Origin: Shewanella sp. SR44-3
Lineage (GTDB): Bacteria > Pseudomonadota > Gammaproteobacteria > Enterobacterales > Shewanellaceae
Assembly (NCBI RefSeq): GCF_014163735.1
Contig: NZ_JACJDV010000012.1
Coordinates: forward strand, 1-64,000
Length of the DNA stretch: 64,000 nt
Reading direction: 5' to 3'
Shown here: positions 36,386-44,711 of the stretch, piece by piece
Layout: every line of letters starts with the position of its first letter
How positions within the stretch are numbered: position 1 is the stretch's first letter
Made by a program: the position numbers and the translations under genes
Notes under the pieces: model-generated
Told to the model about the DNA's origin: nothing
Databases searched by the model: none
The model's input: the letters and a program-made list of their open reading frames with translations, nothing else

Positions 36386-38206
36386 TTATTGATTATATAA
36401 ACGTCGCCCTTCACGCATCACTTGAATAAGCTCTGGCGCACTCATTTTTTTGTCTAAGCGCTTAGTAAACTGACTGTTATAGATACGGTATTTACCGTGT
36501 CTATCTAGCACAGTGATTTCATTTTTTTGATAGATAGCAAAGATTTGGCTATCACCAATATAAATCCAGCTCTCTTTACTTGGCTCAAGTAGGCCGCGTC
36601 CTGCGCTGTAATCTGCCATGGGGTTTTCACAGCCTAGCACTTGGGTCATCAAAGTGGGCACTATGCCGTAATGACTGGTGCGATACTTAACTTTAGCGGC
36701 AGGTGAATTTGGCTGGTGAATAATCAAAGGAACCTTGACGCTTGCAGGGGATAAATCCCGTTTAACGGCATCGCTATTGGTATTGAATATTTGCCCATGG
36801 GTGCCAGTTATCAGCACTATAGTGTCGTTATCGACTTGCGTCAGTATTTGCTGCAACTGCTTATCAATAAAGTTCAGTGATTGACGATACTGATTAAACA
36901 GTACTTTTTCAGCGGCTTTGAGCTCAAACGGTGGCTTGACGGTTTCTATGCCTAAAAAGCCAATGGGGGTATCGTATTCTTTGGGTGCAGTGAGATTGAC
37001 TAAGGCAAACCAAGGCGCTGTTTGCGCAGAGGGGAGCGCCTTGCTTTGCAGCCATGAGGTTAAGTTTGCAACAGTGGCAAGATCCGCCGCCGCGCCGCCA
37101 TCAAGGCGTGAACTGGCGTTAAGCTCGAAGCCATCAAACATGCTGTTTATTAACGCATTTTGGCGGATGACTTCTGGCATAAATAACCCTAGTTGGTAAC
37201 CTGACTTTAACAACTCATCGGTCATCACTGGGCGTTTATTGTGAAATTCTTGGCGGTCGCTGTAGCTAGATTGCAGACCATAAAGCAGTGAAAACATGCC
37301 AGTCCTAAACTGATTCCCACCGCTGTAATGTTGACTAAACTCTTGATTCTGTTTTTGGTATCGAGTTAAGAATGGCATGGTTTTGTCATCAATCATGTCG
37401 GCTCTTAAGCTGTCTATGCTGATGAGTAATATATTACTCTGGCTCGCAATACTGCATTGTAGCGCTGCAATGGGGTAAGTTAACTTGGCACTGCCAGAGG
37501 TGACTTTATCACTTAATAATGGGTCGAGATCTTTTGTGCCTTCAATGCCATGGCTTTCCATAAAGCTGCGGGCAGTGGCTGGGTATGATAGCGGGTAAGC
37601 ATCATCAAATCGGGTGATATCTGTGATGTCGGCGGCATCGGCCCAGATGTGAGTTAAGTGGCTAGACACAAAACACAAGCCGATAAATAACACAACTTTA
37701 TGGCCGAACTGTTTTTTCTGAATTTTCTCGATGCGCTTCCAAATAAAGTTCGCCGCGGTTAATTCAATGATCACGATCCCGATAGGGGTCACAATATAAG
37801 AGGTTCCATGGAGCAGGGCATTAAGATCGGCCCAGGCTAAATCGAAGGCGAAAGGACTTAGGTGAATGCCGTAGTCATCATAAATAACTGTGTCATACAA
37901 CAAGATGCACAGGCTTAAACTGGCGACTATGGCCGCTAAACCGCGCAAAATTTTCGAATAAGGCAGCAATAAGGTCACGGGGAACAGGAAAACCAAATAG
38001 ACAATAAAGGCGAGAAAGCTGAACTGACTTAAGGTATTGACGACTAAATAGCCCCAACCAAGCACGGTTTCTGGGTAGCCAAGGCTGGATAGGTAGCGGG
38101 CACCTACTATCATGGCGAGTAAGCCATTAAAGAAGGCGAACCAGTGACCCCAATTGATAAGCCGAGACACCTTGTCACGACTCATTTGCTCTTTACGCTC
38201 GCTCAT
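36386..38206 (-). CDS. yejM: Inner membrane sulfatase-like protein YejM/PbgA (LapC)
   Basis: A 606-residue protein with five N-terminal membrane helices (DUF3413, starting with INWGHWFAFFN) and a periplasmic sulfatase-fold domain (LLISIDSLRADMIDD onward). E. coli YejM/LapC senses LPS and restrains LapB-FtsH degradation of LpxC, thereby setting LPS synthesis. The fold's metal and catalytic residues are only partly kept, in line with a regulatory role. I prefer the ATG at 38206 (MSERKEQ); an in-frame TTG at 38239 would add 11 residues. It follows yejL and precedes tRNA-Pro, as in enterics. Confidence 0.92.
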   Translation of the reverse strand: MSERKEQMSRDKVSRLINWGHWFAFFNGLLAMIVGARYLSSLGYPETVLGWGYLVVNTLSQFSFLAFIVYLVFLFPVTLLLPYSKILRGLAAIVASLSLCILLYDTVIYDDYGIHLSPFAFDLAWADLNALLHGTSYIVTPIGIVIIELTAANFIWKRIEKIQKKQFGHKVVLFIGLCFVSSHLTHIWADAADITDITRFDDAYPLSYPATARSFMESHGIEGTKDLDPLLSDKVTSGSAKLTYPIAALQCSIASQSNILLISIDSLRADMIDDKTMPFLTRYQKQNQEFSQHYSGGNQFRTGMFSLLYGLQSSYSDRQEFHNKRPVMTDELLKSGYQLGLFMPEVIRQNALINSMFDGFELNASSRLDGGAAADLATVANLTSWLQSKALPSAQTAPWFALVNLTAPKEYDTPIGFLGIETVKPPFELKAAEKVLFNQYRQSLNFIDKQLQQILTQVDNDTIVLITGTHGQIFNTNSDAVKRDLSPASVKVPLIIHQPNSPAAKVKYRTSHYGIVPTLMTQVLGCENPMADYSAGRGLLEPSKESWIYIGDSQIFAIYQKNEITVLDRHGKYRIYNSQFTKRLDKKMSAPELIQVMREGRRLYNQ

Positions 38207-38310
38207 ACTAGCTTGTTTTCCTGTCGTTATCTTAGCCAAAGTCTAATGAATGATACTTAAATGAACATCTAAACAATGGCTAAGCAATACGGGCAAAGTG
38301 CGGTATTAAT

Positions 38311-38523
38311 CTACTTTACTGATTTTACTAGGGCTTTTGCAAATTGTTCTGCCACAGTCTGGCGAGACTCGCTCGGCACTTTTTTCTCTAAAAGGTGAGT
38401 TACGCAGTTGCCTAATACCATTAAGCTTAGGTCTGTCGGGGCTTGATGCTTGCTTAGCACAGCAAGTAACTCACTGATTAATGCTTCAACTTGGGTATTA
38501 GTGTATTTTGATTGGATAGCCAT
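38311..38523 (-). CDS. yejL: YejL family protein (DUF1414)
   Basis: A 70-residue protein matching the DUF1414/YejL family in length and in the motif YTNTQVEALISELLAVLSKH. No molecular function is known. It is encoded just upstream of yejM and divergent from yejK, the conserved gammaproteobacterial arrangement. No clear Shine-Dalgarno precedes its ATG. Confidence 0.9.
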   Translation of the reverse strand: MAIQSKYTNTQVEALISELLAVLSKHQAPTDLSLMVLGNCVTHLLEKKVPSESRQTVAEQFAKALVKSVK

Positions 38524-38599
38524 AATTAAAAAATGTTCACAATGAAATGAATTAGCGGCATATAATAACGGATTTCCACCAGTATCACTATCAGGGCTT

Positions 38600-39625
38600 A
38601 TGAGTATTAATATAGAACAAGCAATTATTCACGAGATTTCTCAGGATAGTCAGGGACAACTGCGTTGTCGTCTCCGTCCTCAACCTTTGTTGAACAGCCA
38701 AGCCGTTGAGGCCATGCTGGAGGAATTACATCAAACTTACTCAGGTAAAGCTGGCAAAGGCTTTGGCTTTTTTGGCACCCAAGGTGAAGACGGTGAAGCA
38801 AACCCTGCCTTTGCAGATGGCTTAGGCCAATATCGCAGTGGCGATTTGGGTTTTGTCGACTTTACTGGTCTTGCTAGTAAGTTACTCCAAGAAGAGCTGG
38901 CTAAATATGATTTCAGCCAAGGTGGTTTCTTGCTGATGTCATGTTACACCAGCATGACGAGTGATTATTTATTTGTGGCATTACTCAGTGCAAAGTCGTC
39001 GATGACAGTGCTTGATGATATGGAGCTGTCACAAAATAACCACTTAGATCTCAACAATATTCAGCTTGCGGCGCGTATTGACTTGACTGAATGGCAAGCG
39101 GATAAAGATTCTCGTAAATACATTTCGTTTATTCGCGGACGCGCTGGGCGCAAAGTTGCCGATTTCTTTTTAGATTTTATGGGCTGCGTTGAAGGGGTGA
39201 ACATCAAGGCGCAAAATAAAACCTTGATGCATGCGGTAGAAGATTTTGTCTCTGGCAGTGAACTGACCAAAGACGAGCGTCAGCAATGCCGTGACAAAGT
39301 GTTTGATTATTGCAGCGAACGCGCCGGCGTTGGCGCTGATATCGAACTTAAAGATCTTGCCGATGAACTCGCCGATAGTGGCATGGATTCCTTCTATGAT
39401 TTTGCAAGTTCTGGCACCTATGAGCTCGATGAAGAGTTCCCAGCGGACAAAGCAAGCCTTAGACAACTTAAAAAGTTCTCCGGCACTGGCGGCGGCGTGA
39501 CCTTAAGTTTTGACGGTGGTCATTTAGGTGAACGGGTAATTTATGATCCAATATCAGACACTATCCTGATAAAAGGCGTGCCCGCTAATTTGAAAGATCA
39601 ATTAGACAGACGCTTAAAAAGTTAA
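38600..39625 (+). CDS. yejK: Nucleoid-associated protein YejK (NdpA)
   Basis: A 341-residue member of the NdpA/YejK family, 37-kDa nucleoid-associated proteins. The family's opening ([14 protein letters not shown]), the central [20 protein letters not shown] and the closing segment with GGGVTLSF are all present. It binds DNA and has been linked to modulation of topoisomerase activity in E. coli. It is divergent from yejL across a 76-bp spacer and ends at its own terminator. Confidence 0.94.
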   Translation: MSINIEQAIIHEISQDSQGQLRCRLRPQPLLNSQAVEAMLEELHQTYSGKAGKGFGFFGTQGEDGEANPAFADGLGQYRSGDLGFVDFTGLASKLLQEELAKYDFSQGGFLLMSCYTSMTSDYLFVALLSAKSSMTVLDDMELSQNNHLDLNNIQLAARIDLTEWQADKDSRKYISFIRGRAGRKVADFFLDFMGCVEGVNIKAQNKTLMHAVEDFVSGSELTKDERQQCRDKVFDYCSERAGVGADIELKDLADELADSGMDSFYDFASSGTYELDEEFPADKASLRQLKKFSGTGGGVTLSFDGGHLGERVIYDPISDTILIKGVPANLKDQLDRRLKS

Positions 39626-39670
39626 TTAAACATATCATGATGGCACCATCTTGTGATTGTTTAAGCCGGA

Positions 39671-39694
39671 CAAATGCCCTAAGGGGCATTTTTA
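39671..39694 (+). terminator. Terminator of yejK
   Basis: Stem AAATGCCCT/AGGGGCATTT followed by a T-run about 45 bp after the yejK stop. The rest of the 345-bp gap up to corA (39695-39970) shows no gene, only an AT-rich leader. Confidence 0.85.
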
Positions 39695-39970
39695 TTTATG
39701 ATTTATGTAGAGCAGAGTCGATCTTTTAAGGTCGTTTTACTCTTTGTTGAGATGCACTTGGCTAAGTGATAGCGGCTTAGATTACTAGATTGCAATCCAG
39801 TCGCTGCGATTAAAATATTTTTATCCTGAACAAAATTCAACCAGAAAAGATCAGCAGGCCCTGGTGCATAATGGGGATTTTTTGCTGTTCATTCCCTATG
39901 AATTGAGTAAACTAGCGCCAAAATTGGCCTATATATAGGTTAAACTTCTCTATGACTGCTTGGGGGGCAT

Positions 39971-40918
39971 ATGATCACTGCATATAGCTATCAAGAACGA
40001 CAACTTACGATTACCGAATTGTCGGTAGACCATGTCTTACCCAAGGACATGATTTGGCTTGACCTTTATAAGCCGAATGATGAAGAGCGTGAATGGTTAA
40101 GTCATATTTCGGTTGAAGAAGTGCCCGACGAAGATGACATTAACGAAATTGAAGCCTCGGCGCGTTTTTATCAAAATAATGATGGTCTGCACATCAACTC
40201 TCTATTCCCTCAACGGGTGGGCCAAGATGTTCGCGGCGTTAACGTGTCATTCAATTTACGTGAAACCTTTTTATTGACCATAAGAGAAGAAGATGTAGGT
40301 CTTATTCGCTTGTTGCGTAACTATTTGCGCCTTGGCCGGTTAGAGATCAGTACCCCTCAGGGATTGTTGATTGAATTATTCAATCTCAAAGTCGACTACT
40401 TATCTGATTTAATTGAAGATGTCTATACTGTACTGGATAATGTCAGTGAGCGAGTATTTGAAAACGATGAGCTGGACAGGGTATTTAAGCTCATCACATT
40501 ACAGGAAGATTCCAACGGGAAAATCCGCTTAAGTCTACTGGATACTCAGCGCTCATTGCGTTACATGCAGCGTTATTACCGTGAGCAGCTCAGTGATGCT
40601 AACATGAAAGATTTACGTGAAATGCTGTCGGATATTGAATCACTCATGCCCCACAGCCAGTTTATCTTTGATAAATTAAACTTTTTGCTTGATGCTGCCA
40701 TGGGCTTTAGTGGTTTACAGCAGAATAAAATCATTAAAATCTTCTCAGTTGCAGCAGTGGTGTTTATGCCGCCAACCTTGATAGCCAGTAGTTATGGGAT
40801 GAACTTTGGCGCCATGCCTGAGCTTGCTTGGCAGTTTGGTTATCCAATGGCCATAGTGATGATGATAGCCAGCGCCGCTGGAACTTATTTATTCTTTAAA
40901 CGCAAAGGTTGGTTATAA
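39971..40918 (+). CDS. corA: Magnesium/cobalt transporter CorA
   Basis: A 315-residue CorA channel for Mg2+ (also Co2+ and Ni2+) in the inner membrane. A large N-terminal cytoplasmic domain with IEASARFYQNNDGLHINS is followed by a long helix and two C-terminal membrane helices. The selectivity motif is YGMNFG (about residues 274-279), and the chain ends FFKRKGWL, almost as in E. coli CorA. It converges on the HD-GYP gene, separated by a large palindrome. The long leader may carry regulation, but I do not recognise a Mg sensor. Confidence 0.95.
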   Translation: MITAYSYQERQLTITELSVDHVLPKDMIWLDLYKPNDEEREWLSHISVEEVPDEDDINEIEASARFYQNNDGLHINSLFPQRVGQDVRGVNVSFNLRETFLLTIREEDVGLIRLLRNYLRLGRLEISTPQGLLIELFNLKVDYLSDLIEDVYTVLDNVSERVFENDELDRVFKLITLQEDSNGKIRLSLLDTQRSLRYMQRYYREQLSDANMKDLREMLSDIESLMPHSQFIFDKLNFLLDAAMGFSGLQQNKIIKIFSVAAVVFMPPTLIASSYGMNFGAMPELAWQFGYPMAIVMMIASAAGTYLFFKRKGWL

Positions 40919-40930
40919 GCCTTGGTTATA

Positions 40931-40976
40931 TTTGAACGGTGACATCAAAGGTTAACCTTTGATGTCACCGTTCAAA
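40931..40976. terminator. Perfect 46-bp palindrome between corA and HD-GYP gene
   Basis: The 23-base arm beginning TTTGAACGGTGACATCAAAG is followed without a loop by its exact reverse complement, ending at the last base before the HD-GYP stop codon. It occupies nearly the entire gap between two convergent genes and very likely ends both transcripts or shields their 3' ends, although neither strand shows a U-run. Confidence 0.7.
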
Positions 40977-42257
40977 TTAGCTTTCGTTACCAATAGCGTA
41001 GCTTACTTTTTCTCTTGGATTTAAGTATTTAAATATTTTTTCAGGCAAGGCCGCTGGAGGTAAACAGCGTACAATTTTGATGCCTTCTTTTTCTAAATCA
41101 ATAATCGGCGCTTGATCTTTAGGCACTTGGGGATCGTAAACCATGATCCGCGGGAATAAGATGTTTTTCAAGTTTACCGACATCACTAAGCCAAATTGAC
41201 CTGATGAGAGTTCAATAATGCACCCCGGTGGATAAATCCCTAAGGTTTTAATCATTTTGCCCACGTACTCTTTATTCAGCTTAGTGCTGTAATTTTTATA
41301 AAGATAACTTAAAGCGGCAAAAGGTGTTTTGGCCTTTGACTGTAAGCTGCCGTTACACAGGTTGTCGTACTCATTAACCACAGCGATAAGTTGAGATAAA
41401 TTATCAAGCTGAGCTGCTTTTAAGCCTTGAGGTGAACCTGAGCCATCAAGATATTCATGGTGATTGGCAATTAAGGGTTTGGCCGCTTCAGGGAAGTTAT
41501 CAGCTAATTTTAAGAAGTTAATACTCATTAGCGGGTGCTGTTTAATGAAGTTTATTTCAGGAACACTCAAAGGAGTACGTTTATTTAAGATGTTACTGGG
41601 AACTTTAAGTTTACCTACATCGTGAAACAATGCGCCTATACCTATAAGTTCTATTTCTTCCCTAGACCAGCCCAAACCCTTGCCCAACAGCATACATAAC
41701 GTTGAGACATTCAGTGAGTGATAATAAATGCCATCCTCTGGTTTAGCATCACCCATTAAATGCAGCACTAAATTATCTGAATTAAGCAGTAAATCAGTTA
41801 AATTATGGATCAGATCTTTGGCATCATTTACGGCATTTAAGGGACGACTGCCAAGTTTTGATACGACAGAGTGCATCATAGCCACAGAACGTTGAAACTG
41901 CCTTTCTGTCTTGTTAATCCCCCGGCGTAGCTGCTGTTGCTTATCTATGCTGTCTTGCTTGTGAACTTCCATTTCATTTTTAAGCAGCATCATATCATCT
42001 GAGTCGGCTGCTACTGGCATGTCATCGAGGTCGACACTATTCTCTTCAACCGCTTCTGGAGCCAGAGGTTGAACTTCGCTTTTTTCTTGATTGAAAAATA
42101 CTTCAGTTATACCTAAATGTTTTATTAACTCAATTTGAGCGGCATCTTTAATCTTAAAACTACTGAATAAAAAAGGATGATCTTTCCAAGACACAGGAAG
42201 GCTGATGAAAGTGCCTACTTGGAGTTGATCAACTGAAATTTTAAGATTTTTAGTCAT
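40977..42257 (-). CDS. HD-GYP domain protein with DUF3391 N-terminus
   Basis: A 426-residue cytoplasmic protein. The N-terminal 65 residues match DUF3391 (QLQVGTFISLP). A charged helical stretch follows, then an HD-GYP phosphodiesterase domain with FHDVGKL (His-Asp at about 212-213) and HHEYLDGSGSP (266-276). HD-GYP enzymes hydrolyse cyclic di-GMP. The eponymous GYP is GSP here, so activity or partner binding may be altered, although the metal-binding H/D residues are intact. I chose the ATG at 42257 (MTKNLKIS), since this is where the family begins. Confidence 0.88.
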   Translation of the reverse strand: MTKNLKISVDQLQVGTFISLPVSWKDHPFLFSSFKIKDAAQIELIKHLGITEVFFNQEKSEVQPLAPEAVEENSVDLDDMPVAADSDDMMLLKNEMEVHKQDSIDKQQQLRRGINKTERQFQRSVAMMHSVVSKLGSRPLNAVNDAKDLIHNLTDLLLNSDNLVLHLMGDAKPEDGIYYHSLNVSTLCMLLGKGLGWSREEIELIGIGALFHDVGKLKVPSNILNKRTPLSVPEINFIKQHPLMSINFLKLADNFPEAAKPLIANHHEYLDGSGSPQGLKAAQLDNLSQLIAVVNEYDNLCNGSLQSKAKTPFAALSYLYKNYSTKLNKEYVGKMIKTLGIYPPGCIIELSSGQFGLVMSVNLKNILFPRIMVYDPQVPKDQAPIIDLEKEGIKIVRCLPPAALPEKIFKYLNPREKVSYAIGNES

Positions 42258-42389
42258 AGAACCATTTAATTCATTAGCGGTTGCTAAAAAGTTACAATTA
42301 TCAACAAATGTGTAATAACAAGGCTTTACATCACCAATGTTACCGTGGCAGCATGTTACCACTCTCCTTAGAAAAAATAATTAAATTAT

Positions 42390-43082
42390 ATGGATTTTAT
42401 TGAAGTCTACCCCAACGCCATGAGTGATGAACTATGCGACCGCTTGATTGAAGCCTTTGAGCGTCACCCTAGTGTTAAGCCTGGGTGCACGGGTAATGGG
42501 GTCGATCTTGAGAAAAAAATTAGCCAAGATTTAATGTTAGATTCTCACCCTGAGTTAGATTCATTAAAAAATGAATTGTTAGCCACCACACTCAAACATA
42601 GTGTAGCGTATTTTAAGCAGTATTCGTTGGCCTTAATGGGGGCGGTTTCAGTGGCTGTTGCTGATGAAAATGGCCAGTCTGCCACCTTAACACCCACCAA
42701 CTTTGATATTTTAGGTGAGCCTAGGGCTGAAGCGATTGTTAAGTATCTATTTAGAAGTGGGACTGTAAATATACAGCGTTATCAACAAGGCAAGGGCGGT
42801 TACCCCCATTGGCACTCTGAGCAATTTCCTCAAGCTGGACATAATGAGGCATTACACAGAGTGGTGTTGTATATGTTCTATTTAAATGATGTGGTCGAGG
42901 GCGGTGAAACCGAGTTCTTCTATCAACAACGTAAAATATCTCCTAAAAAAGGTACCTTAGTGATAGCGCCAGCAGGATTTACTCATAGCCACAGGGGCAA
43001 TACTCCTCTGAGTGGTGATAAATACATTGCCACCTCTTGGGTGATGTTTAATCGCGCTGAGCAGCTGTATAATTTGTCATAA
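42390..43082 (+). CDS. 2OG-Fe(II) dioxygenase (prolyl 4-hydroxylase-like)
   Basis: A 230-residue cytoplasmic dioxygenase-like protein. The double-stranded beta-helix signature is visible as YPHWHSEQ (iron ligands His and Glu in an H-x-E form rather than the usual H-x-D), LYLN-like MFYLNDVVEGGETEFF, and the distal HSHRGNTP with the third ligand His and an Arg for 2-oxoglutarate. Such proteins hydroxylate proteins or small molecules; the substrate is unknown. The gene is divergent from the HD-GYP gene. It stands alone and ends at a shared terminator. Confidence 0.8.
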   Translation: MDFIEVYPNAMSDELCDRLIEAFERHPSVKPGCTGNGVDLEKKISQDLMLDSHPELDSLKNELLATTLKHSVAYFKQYSLALMGAVSVAVADENGQSATLTPTNFDILGEPRAEAIVKYLFRSGTVNIQRYQQGKGGYPHWHSEQFPQAGHNEALHRVVLYMFYLNDVVEGGETEFFYQQRKISPKKGTLVIAPAGFTHSHRGNTPLSGDKYIATSWVMFNRAEQLYNLS

Positions 43083-43124
43083 TGATTTTATACATCGCTT
43101 GGTATTAGGCATTTGTACTTAACA

Positions 43125-43152
43125 TAAAAAAGACGCCGCGGCGTCTTTTTTA
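43125..43152. terminator. Bidirectional terminator
   Basis: Self-complementary AAAAAGACGCCGCGGCGTCTTTTT between the convergent dioxygenase and symporter genes, T-rich on both strands. Confidence 0.92.
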
Positions 43153-43172
43153 TTGTTTAAGAAAAACGCTAA

Positions 43173-44489
43173 TCAGCGGGTTTTCTTAGGGTTAAGCACT
43201 TGCTCTTCAAAACTCTTAGCAGCTTTTCCTGCTTGAGAGTCATCAAAAATCCCTTGATTAAACTCACCTTCTGACTTTGCAATGATCACTGTTGCAACTG
43301 TGTCACCGGTAACATTGACGGCGGTGCGGAGCATATCTAATAATCTATCGACACCAATAATTAAGGCAATGCCTTCAACCGGTAAACCCACTTGATTAAG
43401 CACCATGGCAAGCATAATAAGCCCGACACCAGGAACACCAGCCGTGCCTATTGAGGCTAAGGTTGCCGTGACCACTACAGTCACATAATCCATTAAACTG
43501 AGTTCAATACCAAATACTTGAGCGATAAATACAGTCGCTACCCCTTGCATAATGGCTGTGCCATCCATGTTTAAGGTTGCGCCAAGGGGCAAGGTAAAGG
43601 AGGCTATTTTATTATCAACCCCCATGCGATGCTCGCTAGTTTCTATAGTCACAGGCAAAGTGGCATTAGAGCTTGCGGTGCTAAAAGCAAACAATTGCAC
43701 ATCACGCATTTTGCGAAGAAACATCAAGGGACTTAAGCCTGAGAAGATTTTTAATAAGCTTGGGTACACTATGAGTGCTTGAATAAATAACACCAGTACC
43801 ACGAGGAAGAAGTATTTTAATACACTACCAAAGGTTTCTAATCCTAAGGTCAAGCTGAGTTTTGCCATTAATGCAAAGACGCCATAAGGTGCCAGTTGCA
43901 TAATTAAGGTCACGACTCGCATGATGACTTCGTTGAGGTCGTCAAAAAATGCCGCCACTCTTAATCCACGCTCACCAATATGAGAAATCGCGAAACCAAA
44001 AATCACCGCGAATATGATGATCTGCAGCATATTGCCTTCACTTAAGGCTTGCATTGGGTTAGTGGGGACGATGTTAATAATTACTTCAGCCAGACTTGGG
44101 GCCTCTTTAACCACGTATTCCATTTGGCTTGATGCTAATGAGGCATTACCTGGGTGAACTAAAATCGCCGCAGTGATGGCAATGGTTAACGCAATCGCAG
44201 TGGTAAATAAATAAAACGCTATGGTTTTACCCCCTAAACGCCCCAATTTTGATGGGTCGCTTAATGAACAGGTGCCGCAAACCAGTGATATAAATACCAG
44301 TGGTACCACGAGCATTTTTAAACTGGCAATAAAAATGGTACCGACTACGTGTAAAAAACCATCAGTGATGTAGTCTTGCACCCATTCAGCGCTAGGAAAG
44401 AGGTTACGTAATAATAGACCAATAATGATCCCCGCTCCCATACCGATCAATATTTTACTTGTTAGCCCAAGTTTGTTGATTTTTATCAC
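43173..44489 (-). CDS. Dicarboxylate/amino acid:cation symporter (DAACS family)
   Basis: A 438-residue inner-membrane symporter of the GltP/DctA family, with about eight helices and two re-entrant loops. Family signatures are present: FSTASSNATLPVT, LGATLNMDGTAIMQG, GVPGVGLIMLAMVL and NVTGDTVATVIIAKSEG. It takes up C4-dicarboxylates, glutamate or aspartate with H+ or Na+. The exact substrate cannot be decided from sequence; the NMDGTA and NVTGDT motifs fit both glutamate and dicarboxylate members. It has a long leader (44490-44711) shared with the divergent Ig-like lipoprotein gene. Confidence 0.92.
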   Translation of the reverse strand: MIKINKLGLTSKILIGMGAGIIIGLLLRNLFPSAEWVQDYITDGFLHVVGTIFIASLKMLVVPLVFISLVCGTCSLSDPSKLGRLGGKTIAFYLFTTAIALTIAITAAILVHPGNASLASSQMEYVVKEAPSLAEVIINIVPTNPMQALSEGNMLQIIIFAVIFGFAISHIGERGLRVAAFFDDLNEVIMRVVTLIMQLAPYGVFALMAKLSLTLGLETFGSVLKYFFLVVLVLFIQALIVYPSLLKIFSGLSPLMFLRKMRDVQLFAFSTASSNATLPVTIETSEHRMGVDNKIASFTLPLGATLNMDGTAIMQGVATVFIAQVFGIELSLMDYVTVVVTATLASIGTAGVPGVGLIMLAMVLNQVGLPVEGIALIIGVDRLLDMLRTAVNVTGDTVATVIIAKSEGEFNQGIFDDSQAGKAAKSFEEQVLNPKKTR

Positions 44490-44711
44490 TCTGAATCCTT
44501 TTTTAATTATGATTTTTCAGTCATGCCTTTAGCTTAGTGAAGCCTAGCAGGAAACCTTATTTGATGAAATGCACAATAAAGCTAAACTTCTGATATTTAT
44601 TCAAGATAAATACAGAAGTTGTCGAAAAGTTACATGAAATTTGTGCAATGTTAACCTATATATAATGAAGTATCATTTTTGAATATAAAAATACAATAGG
44701 GAGCCTGACCA

